Assembly: GCA_900316555.1 (NCBI GenBank)
Contig: ONDL01000001.1
Location: 1-64,000 of the forward strand
Reading direction: 5' to 3'
Origin: an uncultured Eubacteriales bacterium
Lineage (GTDB): Bacteria; Bacillota; Clostridia; Oscillospirales; Acutalibacteraceae
DNA: 64,000 nucleotides
Numbering within the stretch: the first letter of the stretch is position 1; each line of letters starts with the position of its first letter. Below, in pieces: positions 16,905 through 25,675 of the stretch. The notes below the pieces were generated by a model. That model searched no databases. It was given only the letters and a program-made list of their open reading frames with translations, and had not been told where the DNA came from. Made by a program: the position numbers and the translations under genes.

Positions 16905-18236
16905 TCAGCCCGTGTCGCCGAGGAGTGAAAATGATGTTTTTATTTCGTCATCAGTCAGTGAATACCGGCTGTCCTGGTCGGTGCTGTTTTTCAGGGCATA
17001 GGCGTAGCGGTTGTCGCGGTAGATCAGCGTGTAGCCGTCGGTTTCCTTGCCCTGCTCCCACTTTGCCGCCTCAAAGGCGCGTATCTCAAAAATCGGACTT
17101 CCGAGCGTTTTGCCCGTCCATTCAAAGAAGCGCATGGCGTTATCCTCGAGCTGAGCGGTAAAGGTTTCCGCTTCCCAGTTCTCGTGAATCTTGACGCAGA
17201 AGTTGTACGCGGGATTGAGCGCGTAGTCGTTTTCGCGGACGAGTTCCTCGTTTGCTGCGTTAAACGTGTGGCGCGTCACCAGATCGGCGGTGTTTGCCCG
17301 CGCGTCTATATTTTCATACGGCAGCCTCTCGACAGTGGGAATGTCGATCAGGCCGTCGCTGTTGTTGTCCTCGCAAAAGACCTCCGCGGTGCGCTGCGTA
17401 ATGTTCCTCGCCTTTTCGCGGTAGAGAGGGTTTCGCAGCACGGCGAGGTCGCGGTTGTAGTAGATTATCTGGGTGCAGAGCTGTTCGTCTGCATACGCTC
17501 CGTCAACGGCTAATCCTCTGACGCCGCCTCCGAGCTCTCCGAAGATCACGTGGCGGAAGCTGACGACGCTCGGGTCCATCGCGACCGAGGATTTTGCGAA
17601 AAGCGCGCGCTTGTCGGCGTTATATTCGAGCAGAGTCGCCTTTGCCTCGTTGTCGGCGCTGTAGAGCGACAGGGTAACGACCTCGCTGCGGTCGCTCTGC
17701 TCAAGGCTTCCGCAGTAGAAGGCGGAGTAGCTCTGCCCCGCGGAGATTGAAGTCGTTTCGCCGTCGCGGTAGCTGTAGCAGGAGAGGAAGCTGACGTTGG
17801 GCGAGTAGGTGGTGTAGCCCGTCAGAATGTCGAGCCTGCCGCTGTCCGATATCTTGGCGAAGTCAACGCAGTCGACGTCGGTGGTTTCGGTGACGAAGTC
17901 GCCCGAGACCTTCCAGCCGTCGTCGGTTTCGTACATGACTAGCATGTGCAGTCTGGTCGCCTCGTCCTTGCCGCGGAAGAATGCGATCGCCTCGGCGGTG
18001 TCGTCGCCGTCGAGATCCTGGGTGATGATCGCGCTGCGGTAGTTGCCGTTTTTGGGATATTTGAGAATGTAGCTGCCCTTGGCGGATTCGGAAATCAGCT
18101 TTTCGATCTCCGCCTCGTCGCCCATGGTTTTGGGCGGGCGCAGGGCGTCGTCAAGGCCGAGCTCCAAAAAGCTGCAGCCGTTGGCGGAAAGCAGCATACA
18201 CGCGCCGAGAATGGCGGCGGGTACTCTGAGCTTCAA
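16905..18236 (-). CDS. Lipoprotein of unknown function, upstream of the two-component system
   Basis: A 443-residue lipoprotein with signal MKLRVPAAILGACMLLSANG and lipobox Cys21. The mature part begins with an acidic linker, then DLDGDDTAEAIAFF and a second DSGRLDILTGY segment that resemble calcium-binding FG-GAP/VCBS-type loops, suggesting a beta-propeller-like external domain. I do not recognise a named family. It lies 18 nt after trmB and 36 nt before the response regulator in the same operon, so it may be an accessory to signal sensing at the cell surface (inference). Confidence 0.8.
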   Translation of the reverse strand: MKLRVPAAILGACMLLSANGCSFLELGLDDALRPPKTMGDEAEIEKLISESAKGSYILKYPKNGNYRSAIITQDLDGDDTAEAIAFFRGKDEATRLHMLVMYETDDGWKVSGDFVTETTDVDCVDFAKISDSGRLDILTGYTTYSPNVSFLSCYSYRDGETTSISAGQSYSAFYCGSLEQSDRSEVVTLSLYSADNEAKATLLEYNADKRALFAKSSVAMDPSVVSFRHVIFGELGGGVRGLAVDGAYADEQLCTQIIYYNRDLAVLRNPLYREKARNITQRTAEVFCEDNNSDGLIDIPTVERLPYENIDARANTADLVTRHTFNAANEELVRENDYALNPAYNFCVKIHENWEAETFTAQLEDNAMRFFEWTGKTLGSPIFEIRAFEAAKWEQGKETDGYTLIYRDNRYAYALKNSTDQDSRYSLTDDEIKTSFSLLGDTG

Positions 18237-18255
18237 GCCTTGTCACCTCTTTTGG

Positions 18256-18921
18256 TTATTTTTGTTTTGCGATAAGGAACTTTATCTTCTTGCCCTCGTC
18301 CGAAAACATCTTCTCGTGCTCGGTCATGATGTTGCCCTCAAAGCCGCTCCGGTGCAGGTCGCGTGTGATGTAGGTGATCTCGTAGCCGCACTCGTTGAAG
18401 TACTCTACGCTCTCCTCAAACAGACCGTCGTCGTCTGTCTTGAAGCGGATTTCCGCGTCGGGGCTGAGGAAGCTCTTGTACATCTCGAGTTTGCGCGGAT
18501 ATGTCAGCCTGCGTTTTTTGTGTCGCTCGCGCGGCCAGGGGTTGCAGAAGTTGATGAACAGGCGTTCTATCCTGTCCTCGGGAGTGATGATTTTGTCGAG
18601 CTGCTCGACGTTGTAGTTGACGAGCAGAAGGTTGTCTATATCGTCCTGAGTCTTGCCGTTTTCCTCAAACAGCTTTACTATGGTGCGTCTGCCTACTCCG
18701 AGCATGTCGATCTTGATGTCGACCGCGATGAGGTTGATGTCCGGGTTCTGCAGGGCGAACTGACCCGCAAAGCCGCCCTTGCCGCAGCCGATTTCAAGGC
18801 AGAGAGGCTGATTTTTTTTGAAGGCGTCGCGCCACTTGCCGGCGTTTTCTTCGGGATTTTTTACGAAGAAATCGCAAACACTAAGCTCAGGCGCAGCCCA
18901 TTTTTTCTTTCTGATGCGCAT
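18256..18921 (-). CDS. trmB: tRNA (guanine-N7-)-methyltransferase
   Basis: Methylates G46 in the tRNA variable loop. The SAM motif LEIGCGKGGF and the diagnostic NFCNPWPRERHKKRRLTYP are both present. 221 residues, normal. An AAGGAG site lies 7 nt before the ATG. It is first in a six-gene operon running to prmC. Confidence 0.95.
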   Translation of the reverse strand: MRIRKKKWAAPELSVCDFFVKNPEENAGKWRDAFKKNQPLCLEIGCGKGGFAGQFALQNPDINLIAVDIKIDMLGVGRRTIVKLFEENGKTQDDIDNLLLVNYNVEQLDKIITPEDRIERLFINFCNPWPRERHKKRRLTYPRKLEMYKSFLSPDAEIRFKTDDDGLFEESVEYFNECGYEITYITRDLHRSGFEGNIMTEHEKMFSDEGKKIKFLIAKQK

Positions 18922-18951
18922 AATTGCTCCTTATAACACAGTTATCATCTA

Positions 18952-18980
18952 ATTATAGCATTTTGTAACCAATTATGCAA
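18952..18980 (-). promoter_or_regulatory. Promoter of the trmB-to-prmC operon
   Basis: Minus strand TTGCAT (18980-18975), 17 nt, TATAAT (18957-18952), 31 nt from the trmB start. Confidence 0.75.
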
Positions 18981-19006
18981 TCTTTTTTTATAATCAGGGA
19001 GCGGTT

Positions 19007-19768
19007 TTACGCTAAAAATTTCACTTTGTCGCTGTAAGTTTGCGATTTTGTAAACTCGGTTTCGGGAAATCTTTCGCTCAGCTTATCCTTCAGCGGGTTG
19101 ATTACAATGTCTTCACTTTTGAAATGCCCCGCGTCGATCACGGCGATACCCAGCTCGTTCGCCGCGTTTATCTCGTGGTGCTTTATCTCGCCCGTGACAA
19201 GCGCGTCGGCTCCGATTTCGGCGGCGGCAAAGATGTCCGAACCGCCCGCGCCGCTCGAAACCGCGACCTTTCTGACGGTACCCCTGCCCTCGGTGTAGCG
19301 CAGACCCTCGCAGCCGAGGTTAACCTTCATGCGCTTCGCAAGCTCCGCGGCGGTGATTTCCTTGTCGAGCGTGCCGAAGAACAGAGCGTCGCCGCAGTCA
19401 GCGCGCGTAACCCCGTCAAGACCTGCCGCCCTTCCGAGGCAGATGTTTACCCCGAAGTCCTCACCGAGGTCGAGGTTTGTGTGCATGCACAGCGCCGCGA
19501 TGCCCTTCTGAGCGAGCAGATAGGGAACAGAGCGTGTGCCGAGCCGTCTAATCGGCTGAAAGATAACGGGGTGGTGGCTGATTATCAGCTCACAGCCCAT
19601 TTTAGCCGCCTCGTCGACGACCTCCGCGGTGATGTCGAGGGTGAGCAGTACTTTTTTTACGCATAAATGCGCATCGCCCACGATCAGACCGCAGTTGTCA
19701 AAATCCATCGCGGTGCATAGCGGGGCGAAGCTCTCAAAAAAATCTATAATATCCTGAATTGTCGTCAT
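19007..19768 (-). CDS. Nif3-like dinuclear metal centre protein (DUF34)
   Basis: A member of the widespread Nif3/YqfO family, which forms a toroidal hexamer with a di-metal site in each subunit; the cellular substrate is still debated. Metal-ligand motifs are visible: ISHHPVIF, CMHTNLD and DAGHFKSED. The start ATG at 19768 has AGGAG 7 nt upstream. The open frame further upstream overlaps trmK and has no site. 253 residues is the short form without the PII-like insert. It lies 1 nt after trmK, a pairing that is frequent in Firmicutes. Confidence 0.9.
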   Translation of the reverse strand: MTTIQDIIDFFESFAPLCTAMDFDNCGLIVGDAHLCVKKVLLTLDITAEVVDEAAKMGCELIISHHPVIFQPIRRLGTRSVPYLLAQKGIAALCMHTNLDLGEDFGVNICLGRAAGLDGVTRADCGDALFFGTLDKEITAAELAKRMKVNLGCEGLRYTEGRGTVRKVAVSSGAGGSDIFAAAEIGADALVTGEIKHHEINAANELGIAVIDAGHFKSEDIVINPLKDKLSERFPETEFTKSQTYSDKVKFLA

Positions 19769-19769
19769 A

Positions 19770-20423
19770 TCATTCTCCTGTCGCTTTTTGCAGCCCGTCC
19801 GCGAGCGCGGCAAAGCGCGCATCACCCCTTGACTGCTTTCTCAGCCGCCCGATGTGGGCGTTCACAAAGCGGAGATGCGTTGCGTTTTTCCGCGGACACA
19901 GCTCCCCGAGGTACGGGTAAAGCTCTGAGCGCGTCTTGTTTTCACCTGTATACGCGGCGAGGATAACGGTGTAGCATTTTCCGGAAGCCACACAGCAGTC
20001 CTGCCGCAGGATCGAGTAGCCGTTGTCGCACAGCCACTCAATGAGAATCTCACTTTTGGTCATCGGCTGCAGTATCCAGCGCTTGTCCTTATCCCTTGAG
20101 AACGCGCAGCTGCCGATGATTTTTGCTATCAGCTCGCCTCCCATGCCAGCGATAACGATGTCGTCCGCTTCGCCGGCGGAGATCTCGCTCAGTCCGTCGC
20201 TGAGCCGGGTGGTGATCCTGTCACTGAGCCCCGCTTCCTCAACGGTGAGCTGACCGCGGCTGAGAGGTTCGGGATTGATGTCCGCCGCAATCGCCGACGG
20301 GCAGACGCCATTGCGGCACAGCCACACGGGAAGATATGCGTGGTCTGTGCCGATATCCGCGAGCCTCGCGCCCTGACGTACAAACGAGGCGCAAAGGCTC
20401 AGACGGCTGTCGGGCTCTCTCAC
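19770..20423 (-). CDS. trmK: tRNA (adenine22-N1)-methyltransferase
   Basis: Methylates A22 of tRNA. The SAM-binding ADIGTDHAYLPVWL and IVIAGMGGELI motifs identify the family. 217 residues, with a C-terminal coiled-coil-like helix. It begins at a GTG that overlaps the stop of the DUF1858 gene by 4 nt (GTGA). Confidence 0.92.
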   Translation of the reverse strand: MREPDSRLSLCASFVRQGARLADIGTDHAYLPVWLCRNGVCPSAIAADINPEPLSRGQLTVEEAGLSDRITTRLSDGLSEISAGEADDIVIAGMGGELIAKIIGSCAFSRDKDKRWILQPMTKSEILIEWLCDNGYSILRQDCCVASGKCYTVILAAYTGENKTRSELYPYLGELCPRKNATHLRFVNAHIGRLRKQSRGDARFAALADGLQKATGE

Positions 20424-20614
20424 TTTACTGCCGCGTTGAGCGCCTCAATGAGCGCGTCAGCGTCCGCTCCGTGAACCATGCAGGCTTCCTCGATGGTCTC
20501 TCCGCGTGAAGCGGGGCAGCCGAGGCAGTGCATGCCGATGCTCAGGAAGAGCTGTGCGGTTTCGGGGTGTTGGTCGAGTACGTCGCCGATGATGTCGTTC
20601 TTGGTAATAGCCAT
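20420..20614 (-). CDS. DUF1858 small redox-disulfide protein
   Basis: A 64-residue protein matching the DUF1858 type (hybrid-cluster-protein-associated redox disulfide domain). It has the CLGCPAS motif with a CxxC pair after an amphipathic helix. The family is often fused or adjacent to hybrid-cluster or nitrogen-oxide genes, but here it stands alone in front of trmK. The disulfide may be redox active (family knowledge plus inference). A GAGG site precedes the ATG. Between it and the ComM gene lies a small hairpin, GGCTG/CAGCC, around 20643-20658. Confidence 0.85.
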   Translation of the reverse strand: MAITKNDIIGDVLDQHPETAQLFLSIGMHCLGCPASRGETIEEACMVHGADADALIEALNAAVK

Positions 20615-20689
20615 AATTATAACCTCCGTTTTTAGCTTGCGGCGGCTGTTTTCAGCCGTCCGTCTGTATGTTAATGATATTTTCTTGCT

Positions 20690-22225
20690 TTAGTTTTCCC
20701 AGTATTTTCTGTCCAGGCTGCGGTACCGAACCGCCTCCAGAACGTGGTTTGATTTAATGACCTCGCTCTGATCGAGGTCGGCGATCGTCCGCGAAACCTT
20801 GAGCACCCTGTCGTACGCTCTCGCCGTCAGACCGAGCTTTTCAAAAGCGATTTTGAGCACGTTCTCGGCTTCCTTGTCGATCACGCAGAATTTTTGAAGC
20901 TGCGCGGCGTTGATTGTCGCGTTGCTCATAGTGTCGCTGCCCCTGAACCGCTCACGCTGCATTTCGCGCGCGTCGTTGACGCGTTTTTTGATATCCTCCG
21001 AGGACTCCGCGCTGATATCGCTGCGCAGCTCCTCGAACTTGACCCTCGGCAGCTCGACGTGAATGTCAAAGCGGTCGAGCAAAGGCCCCGAAACGCGGTT
21101 GAGATAGCGGTGTATCTTCTGCGGCGAGCAGGTGCATTGGTGGGTATCGTCGCCGAAATAGCCGCACGGACACGGGTTCATCGCCGCAATGACCATCATC
21201 GAGCAGGGATAGGTGCAGGTCTGACCCGAGCGAGTGATTGTGATTTCGCCGTCCTCAATCGGCTGTCTGAGCACCTCGAGAGCCGAGCGCTTGAACTCCG
21301 GCAGCTCGTCGAGAAAGAGCACGCCGTGGTGTGCCATCGACACCTCGCCTGGGTGTATACCGTTTGAACCGCCGCCGCCCAGACCGACTGCCGAGACGTT
21401 GTGGTGCGGAGAGCGGAAGGGTCGGGTGGTGACTAAGCCTTCTCCGTGCAGAATACCCGCGATCGAGTGGATTTTCGTCGTTTCAATCATTTCCTCAAAG
21501 CTCATATCGGGCAGGATCGTCGGCACACGCTTAGCGAGCATGCTCTTGCCCGAACCGGGCGGGCCTATCATCAGGATATTGTGGGAGCCTGCCGCGGCGA
21601 TTTCGAGCGCGCGCTTTGCAAGCTGCTGACCCTTGACCTGAGAAAAATCGGGGACGAACCTCGCGGTATCGCTCTCGTTCTTCGGCTCGGGCTTTACGGG
21701 CTGCAGGTCCTTTTCGCCGTTGAGGAACCGCTTGAGCTCAACGATGTCGCGGACGGTGTAAACGTCGATCCCGTCCACCACAGCCGCTTCCTTTGCGTTC
21801 TGCGGCGGCACGACGACCCTTTTCAGACCCGTCTCGCGCGCCTTAATGACCATCGGAAGCACACCGTTAACGCTCCTGAGCTCACCGCTTAAAGACAGCT
21901 CGCCTATAAATCCGCAGTCGCCGGTATTTTTCATTATGTGACCGCTTAAAAGCATCAGACAGACCGTGATAGGCAGGTCGTAGATAGGGCCTTCCTTGCG
22001 GATATCCGCGGGCGCGAGGTTAAAGGTGAGGTGAGAGGAGCAGATTTGCAGTCCGCAGTTCTTCATAGCGCTCGTAACCCTGTCGCGGCTCTCCTTGACG
22101 GAGGCGTCGGGCAGACCTACAAGGTCAAATTTTGGCATTCCTCTCGTTGAGGACGCCTCAACTTCTACCAAATAGCCGTCAATGCCGTTTATTCCGAAGC
22201 TGATAGTCTTTACAACCATTCCCAT
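20690..22225 (-). CDS. YifB/ComM-family Mg-chelatase-like AAA+ ATPase
   Basis: A Mg-chelatase-like AAA+ ATPase. The Vibrio and Haemophilus member ComM is a branch-migration helicase used in natural transformation; the role in Clostridia is less clear. An N-terminal Lon-protease-like fold (about 1-170) precedes the ATPase, with Walker A GPPGSGKSML, Walker B LFLDELPEF, and a zinc-like CPCGYFGDDTHQCTC cluster. The C-terminal Mg_chelatase_C region ends at 511 residues, the usual length. It has its own promoter, divergent from sigH. Confidence 0.92.
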   Translation of the reverse strand: MGMVVKTISFGINGIDGYLVEVEASSTRGMPKFDLVGLPDASVKESRDRVTSAMKNCGLQICSSHLTFNLAPADIRKEGPIYDLPITVCLMLLSGHIMKNTGDCGFIGELSLSGELRSVNGVLPMVIKARETGLKRVVVPPQNAKEAAVVDGIDVYTVRDIVELKRFLNGEKDLQPVKPEPKNESDTARFVPDFSQVKGQQLAKRALEIAAAGSHNILMIGPPGSGKSMLAKRVPTILPDMSFEEMIETTKIHSIAGILHGEGLVTTRPFRSPHHNVSAVGLGGGGSNGIHPGEVSMAHHGVLFLDELPEFKRSALEVLRQPIEDGEITITRSGQTCTYPCSMMVIAAMNPCPCGYFGDDTHQCTCSPQKIHRYLNRVSGPLLDRFDIHVELPRVKFEELRSDISAESSEDIKKRVNDAREMQRERFRGSDTMSNATINAAQLQKFCVIDKEAENVLKIAFEKLGLTARAYDRVLKVSRTIADLDQSEVIKSNHVLEAVRYRSLDRKYWEN

Positions 22226-22250
22226 TCACCAACCCTCGGGTATTTTTTCT

Positions 22251-22279
22251 ATTATATCACTTATGTCGGAAATTTACAA
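22251..22279 (-). promoter_or_regulatory. Promoter of the ComM-like gene
   Basis: Minus strand TTGTAA (22279-22274), 17 nt, TATAAT (22256-22251). Confidence 0.7.
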
Positions 22280-22370
22280 GCGCAATCTGTCATTTTTACT
22301 AAAAGTCGTATAGATTATGCACAATTTCTTTCTAATTAATAATGCACAATTACAAAAAACTAAAAACAGA

Positions 22371-22399
22371 TTGACTTTATCTTAAAAATATTGTATTAT
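22371..22399 (+). promoter_or_regulatory. Promoter of sigH
   Basis: TTGACT (22371-22376), 17 nt, TATTAT (22394-22399), with GGGGTGG before the GTG start at 22436. Confidence 0.65.
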
Positions 22400-22435
22400 T
22401 TTGTTATAAGGATATCATTGTGATGGGGTGGAAAA

Positions 22436-23023
22436 GTGAGCGATGCAAAGAACTCTTACAGCACACTTTCCGATGATGTTCTTGCGCTGCGCACAAAGGA
22501 CGGTGACGAAAGGGCTTTTAATGAGCTCGTCATGCGCTATTTGGGCAGAATCAGCTTTATCGCCCGCAAGTACTCAGCGCGCGGCTACGACCATAAGGAT
22601 TTCGTCCAGGAGGGTCTTGTCGGCCTGTTTCATGCGGCGCGAAGCTACCGCACCGACAGCGAGGGTTCATTCGCGGGATACGCTATGCTTGTCGCCGAGC
22701 GCAGGTTTATCTCCATCATCCGCAGACAGTCCGCACTCCGTTCAGTCCCCGATACGGCGATAGTCGATATTGACTCGCTCACCTCTGAGCCTGCCGATTC
22801 CTCAAAGAATCCCGAGGAGGAGCTTATGCTCAGGGAGCAGCTCAGTCATGTGTACGCGCGCCTGCGCGAAACGCTCTCAAAGCGCGAGTTTGAGGTACTC
22901 GGACTGTATGTCGACGGACTGAGCTACAGCAGTATTGCCGAGCGGCTCGGAATCACCACTAAGGCGGTGGACAACGCCCTGCAGAGGGTTCGCCGCAAGG
23001 TATCTGGCTTCGATATGTCCTGA
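22436..23023 (+). CDS. sigH: RNA polymerase sigma factor, SigH-like
   Basis: A sigma-70-family factor most like SigH (Spo0H), which in Bacillus and Clostridia starts the sporulation and stationary-phase programme. Region 2 holds DFVQEGLVGLFHAARSY and the -10 recognition helix (FAGYAMLVAERRFISIIRRQ). Region 4 is at the C-terminus with a helix-turn-helix (SYSSIAERLGITTKAVDNAL). 195 residues. It starts at GTG. The next gene is a zinc-ribbon protein 67 nt away. Whether it controls sporulation in this organism cannot be decided from the window. Confidence 0.88.
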   Translation: MSDAKNSYSTLSDDVLALRTKDGDERAFNELVMRYLGRISFIARKYSARGYDHKDFVQEGLVGLFHAARSYRTDSEGSFAGYAMLVAERRFISIIRRQSALRSVPDTAIVDIDSLTSEPADSSKNPEEELMLREQLSHVYARLRETLSKREFEVLGLYVDGLSYSSIAERLGITTKAVDNALQRVRRKVSGFDMS

Positions 23024-23090
23024 TTAGAACAGACAGCGGTGCGATTCCGCTGCAGGACAATTATTATGTACCAAAGAGAGGACGAAAACA

Positions 23091-23372
23091 ATGTACGAGG
23101 ACAAGACTTTAGTCTGCAAGGAATGCGGCAACGAGTTCGTATTCACAGCAGGCGAACAGGAATTCTATGCCGAGAAGGGCTTCGAGAACGAGCCCCAGCG
23201 CTGCAAGGAATGCCGTCAGGCCCGCAAGAATGCCGCTAAGGCAGGACGCGAGTTCTATGACACCGTTTGCGCAGAGTGCGGCGGCCCCGCCAGAATTCCC
23301 TTCAAGCCCATGGAAGGCAAGAGCTACTACTGCAGCGATTGCTTCGCCAAAAGAAAAGCAGATGCTGAATAA
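23091..23372 (+). CDS. Zinc-ribbon protein, CxxC-x-CxxC type
   Basis: A 93-residue protein with two zinc ribbons: CKECGNEF...CKEC and CAECGGPARIPF...CSDC. The proteins of this type are abundant and short in Firmicutes and their role is unknown, with nucleic-acid or protein binding assumed. AGAGGA lies upstream of the ATG. It probably shares the sigH transcript and ends at a strong terminator. Confidence 0.85.
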   Translation: MYEDKTLVCKECGNEFVFTAGEQEFYAEKGFENEPQRCKECRQARKNAAKAGREFYDTVCAECGGPARIPFKPMEGKSYYCSDCFAKRKADAE

Positions 23373-23425
23373 TTTGTAATTAATGCGCGCTTTTTCTATT
23401 ATTAATATGAACGCTTAGCACTGTA

Positions 23426-23460
23426 GGCGGTGAGTTTTGCTCACCGCCGTCTTTCTTTTT
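23426..23460 (+). terminator. Terminator of the sigH-zinc ribbon unit
   Basis: A 9-bp GC-rich perfect stem (23426-23434 with 23440-23448), a 5-nt loop, then CTTTCTTTTT. Confidence 0.85.
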
Positions 23461-23489
23461 AAAGGCGGAGAAAGCGCCTGCTGCACCAA

Positions 23490-23506
23490 AGTCAGAAAAA
23501 GTCAAA
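23490..23506 (+). promoter_or_regulatory. CtsR operator 1
   Basis: Direct heptads AGTCAGA-AAA-AGTCAAA, a close match to the CtsR box (two GGTCAAA-like heptads 3 nt apart). It lies about 90 nt upstream of the -35. Confidence 0.65.
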
Positions 23507-23577
23507 AAATTTTAAAAATCGTGGAAACGAGAGAATACGCGAGAAAACGGGAGTATGAATGAGATTAGCACGAAAAA

Positions 23578-23610
23578 CCTGACTTTAATTGACTTTGACT
23601 TTGCCTGACC
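23578..23610 (-). promoter_or_regulatory. CtsR operators 2 and 3, overlapping the -35
   Basis: On the minus strand, AGTCAAT-TAA-AGTCAGG (23594-23578) and GGTCAGG-CAA-AGTCAAA (23610-23594) abut each other. They cover the -35 of the ctsR promoter, the position expected for autorepression. Confidence 0.75.
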
Positions 23611-23623
23611 TTGACGCTATAAT
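23595..23623 (+). promoter_or_regulatory. Promoter of the ctsR operon
   Basis: TTGACT (23595-23600), 17 nt, TATAAT (23618-23623). Confidence 0.75.
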
Positions 23624-23664
23624 GTAATCAAAGCTCCGAAAGGGGCAGGAAAGAAGGGTCAAAT

Positions 23665-24117
23665 ATGAGAATGAGTGATTTGGTAACACAGTACATTTTG
23701 AATATGCTCGAGGCGCAGGACGGCAGCGCCGAGATCAAGCGAAACGAGCTGGCGGGTTCTCTGGGGTGTGTGCCCAGCCAGATAAACTACGTCATCACCT
23801 CGCGGTTCACGCCCGAGCAGGGCTACATCGTCGAGAGCCGGCGCGGCGGCGGCGGATATATCCGCATCAGCCGCGTGAAGATGGATAAGGGCACGACCAT
23901 AATGCATATCATAAACTCGGTGGGCAATAATCTTGACAAGGCGACCGCCGAGGCTATGCTCAACAATATGCTGCAGCAGAACATCATGGAGCTTCAGGCG
24001 GCGAAGCTGATAGCGGCGGCGCTGTCTGACCGCACCCTCGCCTCTGTCGAGCAGGAAAAGCGCGACAGACTGAGGGCTGATCTGTTCAAGAACATGGTCA
24101 TCACACTTAATAATTAG
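23665..24117 (+). CDS. ctsR: Transcriptional repressor CtsR
   Basis: Represses class III heat-shock genes (its own operon, clp genes) until McsB or heat inactivates it. The N-terminal winged helix is clear (IKRNELAGSLGCVPSQINYV), with the beta-wing glycine tetrad RRGGGGYIRI that senses temperature in Bacillus. The C-terminal domain ends normally at 150 residues. First gene of ctsR-mcsA-mcsB-clpC and itself preceded by three candidate CtsR boxes. Confidence 0.96.
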   Translation: MRMSDLVTQYILNMLEAQDGSAEIKRNELAGSLGCVPSQINYVITSRFTPEQGYIVESRRGGGGYIRISRVKMDKGTTIMHIINSVGNNLDKATAEAMLNNMLQQNIMELQAAKLIAAALSDRTLASVEQEKRDRLRADLFKNMVITLNN

Positions 24118-24128
24118 GAGGTATATGT

Positions 24129-24641
24129 ATGAGAAAATGCGATAAATGCGGCGCTCAGAACGCCACGACACACGTCAAGACTATCATAAACGGCGAGCTT
24201 ACGGAATACGACCTCTGCTCCGCCTGCGCCCACAAGCTGGGCTACACAAACGTATTTGCCGATTTCGAGAGCGACTTCCCTAGTCTCCTCGGCAGCTTCT
24301 TCGGAAATGTCCTTCCCGCGAGAACCCAGTCAACGCGCTGCGAGTTCTGCGGCACGACCTATGCCGAGATCGCGAACAGCGGCCACGTCGGCTGCGCTAA
24401 CTGCTACTCGCTCTTCGCCGACAGGCTCAACCCCTCGATCGTCAGGATCCACGGCAACGCCGCCCACTGCGGTAAGCACAGCAAGGCTCTGGAGCAGGAG
24501 AAGTCACAGCCGAAGGAACAGCCGAAGCAGGAAACCGTAAAGGAACTGCAGGCACAGCTCGAGAAGGCGGTTGCCCGTCAGGACTTCGAGAAGGCGGCTG
24601 AGCTTCGCGACAAAATCAGGGAAATGGAGGGTTCAAAATGA
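24129..24641 (+). CDS. mcsA: McsA, activator of protein arginine kinase
   Basis: Activates McsB. There are two zinc-binding parts with CxxC pairs (CDKCGAQ, CSAC; CEFCGTTY, CANC), then a Gln/Lys/Glu linker and a C-terminal UVR domain (LEKAVARQDFEKAAELRDKI) like the one in ClpC and UvrB. 170 residues. AGGAGG lies upstream. It overlaps mcsB by 4 nt (ATGA). Confidence 0.94.
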   Translation: MRKCDKCGAQNATTHVKTIINGELTEYDLCSACAHKLGYTNVFADFESDFPSLLGSFFGNVLPARTQSTRCEFCGTTYAEIANSGHVGCANCYSLFADRLNPSIVRIHGNAAHCGKHSKALEQEKSQPKEQPKQETVKELQAQLEKAVARQDFEKAAELRDKIREMEGSK

Positions 24642-25627
24642 GTGATATCGTAATTTCTACCAGAGTCCGCCTCGCGCGGAACTTAAAGGATTATCCGTTC
24701 CCGTGCAGACTTAACAGACAGGGAAGAGAGAAGGTCATCGAGAGCGTGCGCGACGCCTTGATCAACGGCAACAGCGCGATCGCCGGCGATTTCAGCTTCA
24801 TCAAAATGAGCGAGCTCGACCCTCAGCAGAGCGTATCTCTCGTCGAGAAGCACCTCGTCAGCCCCGAGTTCATCAGCGACTCCGAAGGCAGAGCGTTACT
24901 GCTCAGCAAGGACGAGAGCCTTAGCATCATGCTCAACGAGGAGGATCACATCAGGCTGCAGGTTATCAAGAAGGGTCTTGCTCTTGAGGAAGCATATGAC
25001 ATCGCCGACAAGCTCGACACTCTCCTAGACGAGCGGCTTGAGTTTGCCTTTGACGAGCGGCTCGGATATCTGACACAGTGCCCGACGAACCTCGGCACAG
25101 GTATGAGGGCGTCTGTAATGCTCCACCTTCCTGCGCTTGAAAAGAGCAAGGTCATCAGCCGTATCAGCGGCAATCTCAGCAAGCTCGGACTGATTATCCG
25201 CGGCGCTCACGGAGAGGGCACCGAGCCTAAGGGCGCGATGTACCAGCTCTCGAACCAGATCACCCTCGGAATCTCCGAGAAGGCGGCGATCGAGAACCTC
25301 AAGAACATCGCGAACCAGCTGATGATCCAGGAGGAACAGGCGCGCGAGCGTATCTGTTCGAGCATCGACGTCCGCGACACGATAGCGCGCAGTCTGGGAA
25401 TTCTCCGCTCGGCGCTCGTGATTACACACGACGAAGCGCTGAAGCTCCTTTCAAACGTCCGTCTCGGCATATCATCGGGACAGATAAAGGACGTAACGGC
25501 GGCGCAGGTCGACGAGCTTATGACAGCCGTAGAGCCCGCGACGCTCAGCGTAAATCTGGGCAAAACCCTTTCGCCGCATGACCGCGACATCGAAAGGGCG
25601 ACGCTCCTGCGAAATAAACTCGCATAA
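24638..25627 (+). CDS. mcsB: Protein arginine kinase McsB
   Basis: Phosphorylates arginine residues; in Bacillus this inactivates CtsR and tags proteins for ClpCP degradation. It has the guanido-kinase fold: STRVRLARNLKDYPFP at the N-terminus, then CPTNLGTGMRASVMLHLPAL with the catalytic cysteine and the phosphagen-kinase loop. The C-terminal helical part holds the pArg-binding region, and the protein ends at 329 residues, shorter than Bacillus McsB (about 363). Start ATG 24638 within the mcsA stop. Confidence 0.95.
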   Translation: MSDIVISTRVRLARNLKDYPFPCRLNRQGREKVIESVRDALINGNSAIAGDFSFIKMSELDPQQSVSLVEKHLVSPEFISDSEGRALLLSKDESLSIMLNEEDHIRLQVIKKGLALEEAYDIADKLDTLLDERLEFAFDERLGYLTQCPTNLGTGMRASVMLHLPALEKSKVISRISGNLSKLGLIIRGAHGEGTEPKGAMYQLSNQITLGISEKAAIENLKNIANQLMIQEEQARERICSSIDVRDTIARSLGILRSALVITHDEALKLLSNVRLGISSGQIKDVTAAQVDELMTAVEPATLSVNLGKTLSPHDRDIERATLLRNKLA

Positions 25628-25675
25628 TTTTGGGTTATATAATAAATTGATTACTAAACATGGGGGTGTATGTAT

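Noticed and set aside
20643..20658. Hairpin between the ComM and DUF1858 genes as a terminator
   Set aside because: Six base pairs and no T run on the minus strand.
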